A stretch of DNA of 64,000 bases, taken from Rhodobacteraceae bacterium LNNU 3342. GTDB taxonomy: Bacteria; Pseudomonadota; Alphaproteobacteria; Rhodobacterales; Rhodobacteraceae. A program made the translations under genes and the position numbers. The stretch is taken from positions 84,027 through 148,026 of the forward strand of contig VUAW01000007.1 in assembly GCA_008711135.1 (NCBI GenBank). The letters are read 5' to 3'. The notes under the pieces are model-generated. The model saw only the letters and a list, made by a program, of their open reading frames with translations, did not search any database and was not told the origin of the DNA. This document shows positions 27,562 to 35,320 of the stretch, piece after piece (the first letter of the stretch is position 1; each line of letters starts with the position of its first letter).

Positions 27562-28548
27562 ATGGCGGGTCAGCCCTTCAACATCTTCATCATCGGCCAA
27601 AGCGGCCGCCTTCAGTATGAAGCGGTGATGTTCGCAGCCTCACTGCAACGGACCGATCCTGACCTGAACGCCCGCCTTTACATCGGCGAACCGGCGCCCG
27701 GCCGGCTTTGGGACGGGGACCCGCGCATCAGTGGCGATGCCCGCGCCCTGCTGCAGGAGCTTGGCGCGACATTCGTGGAGTTCGAGGCCAAGCAATTCGG
27801 CAAGAATTACCCTCAGGGCAACAAGATCGAGGGGCTCCGCGCCCTGCCCAAGGGCGAGCCCTTCATCGTCTTTGACACCGACACGCTGATCACAGGGCCG
27901 CTGTCCTCGATCCCGTTCAACTTTGCCCGCCCCACAGCCTCGATGCGGCGTGAAGGGAGCTGGCCAGTGCCCGAGCTTTACGGCCCAGGATATGCCGGCA
28001 TCTGGAAATCGCTCTATGACCGCTTCGGGCTGGATTTCGACAGTTCGGTCGATCCTGCGCAGCCGGATGAATACTGGCGCCGCTATCTTTATTTCAGCGC
28101 CAGCTGGTTCCTGCACAGCTGCCCCCACGAATTCGGCGACCGCTTCCTGACCTACGCGCTTGAGATCATCGCCAATCCGCCCGAGGAACTGGCCTGCCAG
28201 ACGCTCTGGCCGTGGCTGGACCAGATCACGCTGCCGCTGGTGATCCATTCGCTGGGTGGCGGCCGTCCGGGGCCGGAACTTGACGGGCTGGACGGCGACA
28301 TCAGCTGCCACTATCGCCACCTGCCCCTGCTTTACGCGCAGGAGTCCGACGCGGCGGTGCAGGCGGTTGAAGACGTGGCCAACACCCAGCGGTTCAAGAA
28401 GGTGTTGCGCGAGTACAAGCCGGTCAAAACGCTGGTCTATCAGGGCAAGGGCCAGAAGATCCGCGCCATGTTCAACCGCAACGACCTGCCCCCGCGCGAA
28501 CAGATGATCCGCAACGCCATCAAGCGCGAAGGACTTTGGGCGCGCTGA
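27562..28548 (+). CDS. Putative glycosyltransferase-like protein with DxD motif
   Basis: A 328-residue soluble protein starting MAGQPFNIFIIGQSGRL. A Rossmann-like first strand and a central FIVFDTDTLITG (near residues 110-121) recall the metal-binding DxD of GT-A glycosyltransferases. The C-terminal third is basic (EYKPVKTLVYQGKGQKIRAMF). I do not recognise the family with certainty; it looks conserved rather than random. It lies alone between tRNA-Tyr and a strong terminator. Confidence 0.65.
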   Translation: MAGQPFNIFIIGQSGRLQYEAVMFAASLQRTDPDLNARLYIGEPAPGRLWDGDPRISGDARALLQELGATFVEFEAKQFGKNYPQGNKIEGLRALPKGEPFIVFDTDTLITGPLSSIPFNFARPTASMRREGSWPVPELYGPGYAGIWKSLYDRFGLDFDSSVDPAQPDEYWRRYLYFSASWFLHSCPHEFGDRFLTYALEIIANPPEELACQTLWPWLDQITLPLVIHSLGGGRPGPELDGLDGDISCHYRHLPLLYAQESDAAVQAVEDVANTQRFKKVLREYKPVKTLVYQGKGQKIRAMFNRNDLPPREQMIRNAIKREGLWAR

Positions 28549-28554
28549 AACTGT

Positions 28555-28579
28555 AAGGCCGGGCATGCAGCCCGGCCTT
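28555..28579. terminator. Bidirectional terminator
   Basis: A perfect 10-bp stem AAGGCCGGGC (28555-28564) with GCCCGGCCTT (28570-28579) around a 5-nt loop, followed by TGTTCTT. It lies between the convergent DxD-protein and SIMPL genes and can serve both. Confidence 0.75.
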
Positions 28580-28584
28580 GTTCT

Positions 28585-29295
28585 TCATTCCCTGGCGATG
28601 GCGAAAACGACGGTGACATTGGCGTCCAGCGTCAGTTCCCCGGCGGCGACTGGAACGCCCGAATCCATCGCGGCCTCCATCCGGTACATCGGCATCGGCG
28701 GGCCGAACTGTTCAGGCTCGGCAATGGCGATTACGTCACCAAGGGCGACTCCCGCGGCCTCGGCGTAAAGTTCAGCCTTGCGGCGGGCATCGGCCACCGC
28801 GCGGCGGCGCGCCTCGTCCTTTTGGGGTTCCGGTTCGTTCAGGCCAAAGCTCAGCCCCTGGAAGGTATTGGCGCCATCCTGCACCACATCGTCCAGCAGG
28901 TCGCCCAGTATATCCAGGTCACGTACCCGGACGTTCAGGGTATTCTGCGCGATATAGCCAGTGATCCGGGGGCTCTCCTGGTGGTTTTCGGGGTGGTGCC
29001 AGCGCGGGCTCAGCATCAGACCCGATGTCTGGATGTCGCGCTCCTCGATCCCGGCGGCGGTCAAGCGCTCCAGCACCGCGCGGACCTGCTCCGAGGTCTG
29101 GCTCATCGCGTCGGCCGCAGTCTCGGCCTCTGCCGTGGCGCCCAGCATCAGGGTCGCCATGTCAGGCGCGACCTCGACCCGACCCTCGCCCGAAACGCGG
29201 ATCTGCGGCGGCTCCACCACCTGGGCGGCCAGCGCGCCCGGAAGCATCCCCATCATCACCGCAAGCGCCGGCCCCGCAAACGCATTCAACCGCAT
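28585..29295 (-). CDS. SIMPL-domain (DUF541) periplasmic protein
   Basis: A 236-residue exported protein: signal peptide (MRLNAFAGPALAVMMGMLPG, cleavage near ALA-AQ) and a SIMPL/DUF541 domain with IRVSGEGRVEVAPDMATL, the Gln/Ser-containing RDIQTSGLMLSPRW and ARRRAVADARRKAELYA. The family includes E. coli YggE, linked to oxidative stress, but without defined activity. I used the ATG at 29295, with AGGAGAGG upstream, rather than 29358, which lacks a signal peptide directly after it. Confidence 0.85.
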   Translation of the reverse strand: MRLNAFAGPALAVMMGMLPGALAAQVVEPPQIRVSGEGRVEVAPDMATLMLGATAEAETAADAMSQTSEQVRAVLERLTAAGIEERDIQTSGLMLSPRWHHPENHQESPRITGYIAQNTLNVRVRDLDILGDLLDDVVQDGANTFQGLSFGLNEPEPQKDEARRRAVADARRKAELYAEAAGVALGDVIAIAEPEQFGPPMPMYRMEAAMDSGVPVAAGELTLDANVTVVFAIARE

Positions 29296-29487
29296 CGCAC
29301 ATCCTCTCCTGTTGTACACTTCCTTCGCCATCTGGTCCGACCCACAGCCGTTTGCCAAGATCTGCTACAACTTCACACGGCTTCGTGCACGCGGGCGCCT
29401 GCTTTCCCTCGGCGTTTTCCTGCTGTAGGCTCTGACTGGTCCCGACGGTCCCTTATGGGAACGCCCACCCTGTGCTAGAGCCGCTGA

Positions 29488-31899
29488 ATGAAACCGACCT
29501 TTGCACTGACCCTTTCCCCCGACGGCCTGCGCCTTTCGCATCGCGACCGCCGTGGCTGGCTTCTGGTGGGCGAGGCCGCCCTGGATGATCCACAGCTTGG
29601 CCACCGCCTGAAGGAGCTGAGGCAGACAGCCGAACAACTTGCCCCCGGCGCCGTGACGACGAAACTGGTGCTGCCGACGGAACTGGTCCTGTTCACGACG
29701 CTTGACCTGCCGCCGGGGGAAGAAGATCGCATCCCGCCCGCGCTGGAGGGGCTGACCTACTATGATCCCGCTGATCTGGTCTGGGACTGGGTGCCTGAAG
29801 ACGAGGGTATCCGTCTTGCCGCCGTCGCGCGCGAGTCGCTTGCCGAGGCGGAGAATTTTGCAGAGGAGAACGGCTTTGCGCCGATCTGCTTTGTCGCCCT
29901 GCCCGAAGACGTCGGAAGTTTCGAGGAAGAACCATTTTTCGGGCTGACCACCCACGGCATGTCGCTGGGGCTGGACCCGGCGGAGCTTCGCGGGGATGAG
30001 CCTGCCTTTGTCGTAGGCCGTGCTGTCATCACCCCTGCGCCCGAACGGCCAGAGGCCGCGCCCGCCGAACCGCCCAAGACGGCCGAATTCGAAGACATTA
30101 ACGAAGAGGTCCCCGCCCGCCCCGCCGCCCGCCCCTCGGAAGAGCGGGAGCGGATCGCTGCCGCAGTCCGTCGTGTACGTCTGGCGCCCGTGCCCGCGCC
30201 AGAGCCTGAGCCCGAACGGGTTCCCGTCGCCGAGGATGAAGCTGCCGCCGAGCCCGAACAGCCGCCGCAGGCCGAACCGGTCGGCATGATCAACTCTCCT
30301 CAGATCGCGCTACCCGAGCATGAGCCGGAGCCGGAACCCGTTCCGGAGCCTGCCTTGGTTACTGCGCCAGCGCCTGCCGTCACGACGCCTCGGCTCCTGG
30401 GACCTGCGGGCAGCGCGATCGTCTCTCGTCCCAAGGTCGAGATCGAGCCCCACCCCCGTTCTTTCCAGGATCGGGCCGACGGGTTCCTTGCGCGCTATTC
30501 CCGGATGCCGCGTCCGGGAGGATCGGCGCGCAACGGCATCTTCCTGACCGGGGCCCTGGTTCTTGGCCTGGTAGGTGTAGGCGTATGGGCAAATTTGCAG
30601 CCGGAAGCCCCGTCTGTGGCACAGGAACAGGCCGTCGTCACCGACGCGCCTGCCGCGTCTGAGGATGTGACTGAACTGACGCAAGCCCCCGCGCAGGAGC
30701 TGCCGCCCCTGCCGCAAGCGATGCCCCTTCCCGACCGGGCACTGCTTGACATCGCCCCCGCACCACAGATCCCAGCCCAGCCCCCCACCACGACAGAGGT
30801 TCAGGCGGTGGTCGCCGCCACCGTCCGCCGGCATGCCGTGGCTTTATTGGACACAGAGGCCGCTGAGGTGCTGATCGCCGAGGAAGCAGAGGCGACTTAT
30901 GAACCCGCGCCCCTCCCCGAGGCGGCCTTGGAGCCGGAGGAAACAGAACCCGAAGGCCAGGTCGACGTCGAAGCCGCGCCCGAAACCGCGGTTCAGTCAG
31001 TCGTACAGCCCCGGCCCAATCCGGCGGCAGCGGCCTGGGATCTTGACGAAGAAGGGGACACGCCCGAAGCGGCAGAGGCTGCGCAAACCCCTCCGCGCGC
31101 GCGACCGCGGGATTTCGTCCCCGCGCCACAGGCCGAGGTGATTCAGGATGCGGTGGCCGGTGTGGTTGCCGAAGTCGCCGCGCTCGACGCGCCCGAGCCG
31201 CCCACTCCAGAGGTTCTGGCCGGGCTTCGCCCCCGCAGCCGCCCGGACCTGCCCGCCACGGCGTTGGCCGAGGAAAAGGTGCCGGACCCGGCCCCGGCGG
31301 TCGAGGCAGCGTTCAGCCTTCTTCCGCGCGCACGGCCCGGTGCGATGGCTGCGCTGGCCGCCGATCTGGAACCCGAGCTTGAGGCCGAGGCGACCGCTTT
31401 TGCCATCGCGGCCTCCCCGGTTCCACTGTTGCGGCCAGAGGTCATTGCTGCCGCGCCCGCACCGACGCCTGCGGCCGCAGCGCCTGAACCCCCGCCTCCG
31501 CCCGCTCCGGTCGTCGCCGCGCGCCCGCCGGTCGATGCCCGTGCTGTGGACGCCGCGCTCGCCGCAGCGCTGGCCGCCCCTGGGCCGCAGCGGCAGCACC
31601 TGGCCGAAGCCGATGATGAGCCAGAATTGACCGCCCCCGCGCCGAACATTCCCACCTCGGCCTCAGTTGCGCAGCAGGCGACGGTTACCCGGGCCATCAA
31701 CCTGCGGCAGGACAACCTGATCGGGGTCTATGGGACCTCTGGCAGCCGCCGCGCGCTGGTCCGCGCCTCGAACGGACGGATGATGCAGCTTCGCGTGGGC
31801 GACCGCTATGACGGCGGGCAAGTCGCCGTGATCCATGAACGCGAAGTTCACTACATCAAGAATGGGCGAACTTTTGCTCTTGCGATGCCGCAGGGCTGA
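29488..31899 (+). CDS. Large single-span protein with PilM/GspL-like N-terminus and PilP/GspC-like C-terminus
   Basis: An 803-residue protein. Residues 1-150 look like the actin-fold cytoplasmic part of PilM/GspL (TKLVLPTELVLFTTLDLP), followed by an acidic Pro/Glu region (about 180-340). One membrane helix (NGIFLTGALVLGLVGVGVW, about 350-370) and a long Ala/Pro/Glu periplasmic linker come next. The C-terminal 75 residues read like a PilP/GspC domain (VYGTSGSRRALVRASNGR...LRVGDRYDGGQV). The linker repeats a PRxRP motif three times. No pilus or secretion genes adjoin. Domain assignments are by eye. Confidence 0.7.
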   Translation: MKPTFALTLSPDGLRLSHRDRRGWLLVGEAALDDPQLGHRLKELRQTAEQLAPGAVTTKLVLPTELVLFTTLDLPPGEEDRIPPALEGLTYYDPADLVWDWVPEDEGIRLAAVARESLAEAENFAEENGFAPICFVALPEDVGSFEEEPFFGLTTHGMSLGLDPAELRGDEPAFVVGRAVITPAPERPEAAPAEPPKTAEFEDINEEVPARPAARPSEERERIAAAVRRVRLAPVPAPEPEPERVPVAEDEAAAEPEQPPQAEPVGMINSPQIALPEHEPEPEPVPEPALVTAPAPAVTTPRLLGPAGSAIVSRPKVEIEPHPRSFQDRADGFLARYSRMPRPGGSARNGIFLTGALVLGLVGVGVWANLQPEAPSVAQEQAVVTDAPAASEDVTELTQAPAQELPPLPQAMPLPDRALLDIAPAPQIPAQPPTTTEVQAVVAATVRRHAVALLDTEAAEVLIAEEAEATYEPAPLPEAALEPEETEPEGQVDVEAAPETAVQSVVQPRPNPAAAAWDLDEEGDTPEAAEAAQTPPRARPRDFVPAPQAEVIQDAVAGVVAEVAALDAPEPPTPEVLAGLRPRSRPDLPATALAEEKVPDPAPAVEAAFSLLPRARPGAMAALAADLEPELEAEATAFAIAASPVPLLRPEVIAAAPAPTPAAAAPEPPPPPAPVVAARPPVDARAVDAALAAALAAPGPQRQHLAEADDEPELTAPAPNIPTSASVAQQATVTRAINLRQDNLIGVYGTSGSRRALVRASNGRMMQLRVGDRYDGGQVAVIHEREVHYIKNGRTFALAMPQG

Positions 31900-31902
31900 C
31901 GC

Positions 31903-32916
31903 CTAGCCGCCAGACACTCCCGCCTCGGCGAAGGTTGCCATGCCGGAATGACAGGCAATAGCTGCCTGCACGATACCGATAGCCAAGGCCGCGCCGCTCC
32001 CCTCGCCCAGCCGAAGCCCCAGGTTCAAAAGCGGTGTCTTGCCCAATGCCGCGAGCAGTCTTTCATGCCCTGGTTCAGCCGAACAATGCCCTGCCAGCGC
32101 ATGGTCCAGCGCACCGGGTGCCGCGCGTTCCAGCACTGCTGCCGCCGCTGTGCAGATGAACCCGTCCAGCAGCACCGGAATCCGCGCTGTCCGCGCCGCG
32201 GCGATCGCGCCTGCCATGGCGGCAAGCTCGCGCCCGCCCAGCCGCCGAAGCGCCTCCAGCGGGTCAAGAAGTTGCCCGCGATGGCAGGAGAGCCCTGCTG
32301 CCACCGCCGCCGCCTTGCGCCCCAGCCCGGCATCATCGACGCCCGTGCCACGCCCGACCCAATCTCGTGGGTTGCCCCCGTAAAGCGCCGTCGCCAGAGC
32401 CGCGGCCGATGTCGTATTGCCAATGCCCATTTCCCCCGTCACCAGAAGGTCGGCTTGAGGGTCCACTGCTGCCCAGCCGGTGCAAAGTGCGTCCAGAAGC
32501 TCGCCTTCGCTCATCGCCGGGGCCTCGGTGAAGTCAGCTGTTGGCTGGTCAAGGTTCAGCGCGTGAATGTCGATCCTTGCGCCGAATGTTTCGGCAAGCT
32601 GATTTATGGCCGCGCCGCCAGTGCGGAAGTTTTCCACCATCTGTGCCGTGACCGCCTGCGGAAAGGCCGATACGCCCTGCGACGTCACCCCGTGGTTCCC
32701 GGCGAAGATGATCACCTGTGGCGCCTTCAGCCGGGGCAGCGGGCCGCGCCAGCCGGCATACCAGATGGCGATATCTTCTAGGCGGCCCAGCGCACCCAGA
32801 GGCTTGGTCAACATCGCATCGCGCGCCCGCGCCGCTTCGGCTGCGCCTGCATCGGGCTGGGGAAGGCGGGCAAGCGCCTGCCGGAACTCGGTCAGCGTGG
32901 CGAAGGGACGGGTCAT
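31903..32916 (-). CDS. cobT: Nicotinate-nucleotide--dimethylbenzimidazole phosphoribosyltransferase
   Basis: CobT makes alpha-ribazole phosphate for the lower ligand of cobalamin. The 337-residue protein has [17 protein letters not shown], the [15 protein letters not shown] motif and DGFICTAAA, all characteristic. The catalytic Glu region lies near the C-terminus ([13 protein letters not shown]). It is divergent from cobS across 68 bp, an arrangement common in Rhodobacteraceae. There is no room for a cobalamin riboswitch in that gap. Confidence 0.96.
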   Translation of the reverse strand: MTRPFATLTEFRQALARLPQPDAGAAEAARARDAMLTKPLGALGRLEDIAIWYAGWRGPLPRLKAPQVIIFAGNHGVTSQGVSAFPQAVTAQMVENFRTGGAAINQLAETFGARIDIHALNLDQPTADFTEAPAMSEGELLDALCTGWAAVDPQADLLVTGEMGIGNTTSAAALATALYGGNPRDWVGRGTGVDDAGLGRKAAAVAAGLSCHRGQLLDPLEALRRLGGRELAAMAGAIAAARTARIPVLLDGFICTAAAAVLERAAPGALDHALAGHCSAEPGHERLLAALGKTPLLNLGLRLGEGSGAALAIGIVQAAIACHSGMATFAEAGVSGG

Positions 32917-32984
32917 GGCGGCCTCGTTGCGTTGTGCGTGGGCCTTGTTTAACCATCGTCATGGGGAAAGCGAAGGGGTGCAGG

Positions 32985-33722
32985 ATGGGTGACGCGAACA
33001 GGATGGCGCCGGGCGACGTGCTCGCCGCGCTTGGGCTTCTGACACGGCTTCCAGTTCCGGGTCGGCATCGAGCCGCGGCTTGGGCGTTTCCGCTGGCAGG
33101 GCTGGTGGTGGGTGCGATTGCGGCGGTGGTAGCCTCGGTAGCAATGTGGCTGGGGGTGCCGGGGGTCCTGGCGGCGCTGCTGGCGCTGGTGGTGCAGGCG
33201 GTACTGACCGGGGCAATGCACGAAGATGGGCTTGCCGATTGCTGCGACGGGCTCTGGGGCGGCTGGTCGCGGGCTGCGCGGCTCCGGATCATGAAGGACA
33301 GCCACATCGGCACCTATGGCGTGCTGGGACTGGTGCTGGTGGTGCTGCTGCGCTGGTCTGCATTAGCGCTGCTGTTCGACGCAGGCGCCGTCTGGGGGCC
33401 GTTGCTGGCCGCGGCGGTGCTGTCACGTGTCCCGATGGTGGCGCTTATGGCGGGACTGCGCAATGCCCGCGGCACGGGGCTGTCGGCGGCGGTGGGACGG
33501 GCCGATTGGCCGGCGACGGGGATTGCCGCGTTGATCGCGCTTTTCGTGACGGCAGTCGCAGGTATGCCAGTGTTCTGGCCTGCCGTCCTGGTACTGCTGG
33601 TCACTGTCGCCATCGGCGCGCTGGCAGAGGTCAAGATCGGGGGGCAGACTGGCGACGTTCTTGGCGCGTCCCAGCAACTGGCAGAGGCGGCGGTGCTGAT
33701 GTCGCTGGCAGCAGCGATATGA
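32985..33722 (+). CDS. cobS: Adenosylcobinamide-GDP ribazoletransferase
   Basis: CobS joins adenosylcobinamide-GDP and alpha-ribazole, the last assembly step of cobalamin, in the membrane. The 245-residue protein has several hydrophobic helices and the motifs HEDGLADCCDGLWGG, MKDSHIGTYG and GGQTGDVLGASQQ. I start at 32985 (MGDANR); an upstream ATG at 32961 is also possible. It pairs divergently with cobT. Confidence 0.93.
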   Translation: MGDANRMAPGDVLAALGLLTRLPVPGRHRAAAWAFPLAGLVVGAIAAVVASVAMWLGVPGVLAALLALVVQAVLTGAMHEDGLADCCDGLWGGWSRAARLRIMKDSHIGTYGVLGLVLVVLLRWSALALLFDAGAVWGPLLAAAVLSRVPMVALMAGLRNARGTGLSAAVGRADWPATGIAALIALFVTAVAGMPVFWPAVLVLLVTVAIGALAEVKIGGQTGDVLGASQQLAEAAVLMSLAAAI

Positions 33723-33726
33723 AAAA

Positions 33727-33749
33727 ACCGCAGCCTTGGGGGCTGCGGT
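33727..33749. terminator. Bidirectional terminator between cobS and carD
   Basis: ACCGCAGCC (33727-33735) pairs with GGCTGCGGT (33741-33749) around TTGGG, with A6 on the left and CTTTT on the right. It lies 5 bp after the cobS stop and serves the convergent carD transcript as well. Confidence 0.85.
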
Positions 33750-33770
33750 CTTTTGCAGGAGTAGATGTGA

Positions 33771-34280
33771 TCAGGCAGCGCGGGACAGCAGCACGTCGTC
33801 TACGGCCTTTTGTGCGCCAGCCTCATCCGTGCCGCTGACGGCAGCGACTTCACGGGTCAGCCGCTCCAGCGCAGCCTCGTAGAGCTGACGCTCGGAATAG
33901 CTCTGCTCGCGCTGGTCGTCCGTGCGGTGCAGGTCGCGCACCACTTCGGCGATCGAGAGCAGGTCGCCCGAGTTGATCTTTTGCTCGTATTCCTGCGCGC
34001 GACGCGACCACATGGCACGCTTGACGCGGGCTTTGCCTTTCAGCGTTTCAAGCGCCTTGCTCACCACATCCGGAGTGGACAGAGAGCGCATCCCGATTTC
34101 CGTCGCCTTGTGCGTCGGCACGCGGAGCGTCATCTTGTCCTTTTCGAACGAGATCACGAAAAGCTCCAGGTGAAGCCCGGCGATCTCCTGCTCCTCGATC
34201 GACATGATCTTGCCTACGCCATGCGCCGGATAGACCACGAAATCGTTGGGGCGAAATTCAGCTTTCTTCGTCTTGGTCAT
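33771..34280 (-). CDS. carD: CarD-family transcriptional regulator
   Basis: A 169-residue RNA-polymerase-binding activator. The N-terminal Tudor-like RNAP-interaction domain has DFVVYPAHGVGKI and the beta-strands up to KMTLRVPTHKA (residues 1-70). The helical C-terminal part carries RAMWSRRAQEYEQKINSGD, which contacts promoter DNA. CarD stabilises open complexes at rRNA and other promoters in Alphaproteobacteria. Upstream lies a palindrome overlapping a probable -10 element. Confidence 0.94.
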   Translation of the reverse strand: MTKTKKAEFRPNDFVVYPAHGVGKIMSIEEQEIAGLHLELFVISFEKDKMTLRVPTHKATEIGMRSLSTPDVVSKALETLKGKARVKRAMWSRRAQEYEQKINSGDLLSIAEVVRDLHRTDDQREQSYSERQLYEAALERLTREVAAVSGTDEAGAQKAVDDVLLSRAA

Positions 34281-34430
34281 GCAGTCGCTTCCTCACAAGG
34301 CCCCCTGGCGCCGCGACAAAAAGAACCGACCGAGAGTCCACGACCCCCGAACCCGGTTCTATGTCCATCGCAAATAGTTCTCGCAGTTGGAACTGCAAGG
34401 CACGGCAGCAGGTTTCCATATTTGTTTTAT

Positions 34431-34464
34431 GGCATCTATATATCATAAGATGCCGCCGAATCAA
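34431..34464 (-). promoter_or_regulatory. Candidate carD promoter with palindrome across the -10
   Basis: On the minus strand TTGATT (34459-34464) and TATATA (34437-34442) are 16 bp apart. The inverted repeat GGCATCT (34431-34437) / AGATGCC (34448-34454) straddles the -10, the classic position for an operator. A hairpin in the fdxA-carD read-through transcript is the alternative. The rest of 34281-34541 has only short imperfect repeats. Confidence 0.4.
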
Positions 34465-34541
34465 AGCATGCAGAATTGCCTCTGCCTTGATCCGACAGTC
34501 ATTTATCCTGCAGCCAGCGCAACCCGGCTATGCAGACAGCC

Positions 34542-34880
34542 TCAGCCGCCTTCGCCGGGGGCTTCAGAGAAGTAACGGTCCAGCTTGCCGGTTTCGCCGT
34601 CGCGTTCCTTGGCCTCGGGCAGCGGATCCTTGCGGGTGACGATGACCGGCCAAAGCTCGGAATACTTGCGGTTGAACTCAACCCAGTTCTCCATATCCGG
34701 CTCGGTATCCGGGCGGATCGCGTCAGCGGGACATTCCGGCTCGCATACGCCGCAGTCGATGCATTCATCCGGGTGGATGACCAGCATGTTCTCGCCTTCG
34801 TAGAAGCAATCCACCGGACAGACCTCGACGCAGTCGGTATATTTGCAGGCGATGCAATTATCTGTGACGACGTAGGTCAT
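34542..34880 (-). CDS. fdxA: 7Fe-8S ferredoxin
   Basis: A 112-residue FdxA-type ferredoxin. The cysteine set C9, C12 (or C17), C21 and C25 with C40, C43, C46 and C50 gives one 3Fe-4S and one 4Fe-4S cluster, as in the Azotobacter FdI group. The C-terminal extension ([16 protein letters not shown]) is typical. It lies between carD and the S4-protein gene on the same strand, a conserved alphaproteobacterial neighbourhood. Confidence 0.95.
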   Translation of the reverse strand: MTYVVTDNCIACKYTDCVEVCPVDCFYEGENMLVIHPDECIDCGVCEPECPADAIRPDTEPDMENWVEFNRKYSELWPVIVTRKDPLPEAKERDGETGKLDRYFSEAPGEGG

Positions 34881-34993
34881 GCGGAGCCTCTCTGTCTGGA
34901 ACCCGCGCGTTAGCTAGACCAGCCGCAGCGATCATTCAAGGCGCTTTACATCGGAAAGACAACCGGTTTTTCCGATTCTTCCAGCGGCGAATA

Positions 34994-35320
34994 CTATTCC
35001 CGAACTTCCGCCGGGGGCAGAACGTCCTGCGCTGGCGGCAGTTCCAGATCCAGGTAAAGTGCCTGCGCCTCGGTCGCCGGACCGCGGCGCAGGCCGATGT
35101 TCAGAACCTGGATAACGCGAACCCGCTCTCCCATCGGGAAGGTCAGTACATCGCCCGGCCCTACCTGGGCCGCGCTTTTGCTAACCGGCTGCCGGTTGAT
35201 CCGAACCCGCCCTGAGTCCACGAATCGGGCTGCAAGGCTGCGGGTCTTGAAGAACCGCGCGAACCACAGCCACTTGTCCAGCCGGATGGTTTCGCGCGGT
35301 GCGTCGGCCGCCTTGGCCAA
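34994..35320 (-). CDS. S4-domain RNA-binding protein (Hsp15-like)
   Basis: A 108-residue protein with an N-terminal S4 RNA-binding domain (RLDKWLWFARFFKTRSLAA, then GRVRINRQPVSKSA). It resembles Hsp15, which recycles 50S subunits carrying stalled nascent chains in E. coli. The start is TTG at 35320, immediately after the helicase stop codon (TAA-TTG), so translation is probably re-initiated from the helicase gene. Confidence 0.85.
   Translation of the reverse strand: MAKAADAPRETIRLDKWLWFARFFKTRSLAARFVDSGRVRINRQPVSKSAAQVGPGDVLTFPMGERVRVIQVLNIGLRRGPATEAQALYLDLELPPAQDVLPPAEVRE

Noticed and set aside
32917..32984. Cobalamin riboswitch between cobT and cobS
   Set aside because: The 68-bp gap is far too short and lacks the B12-box.
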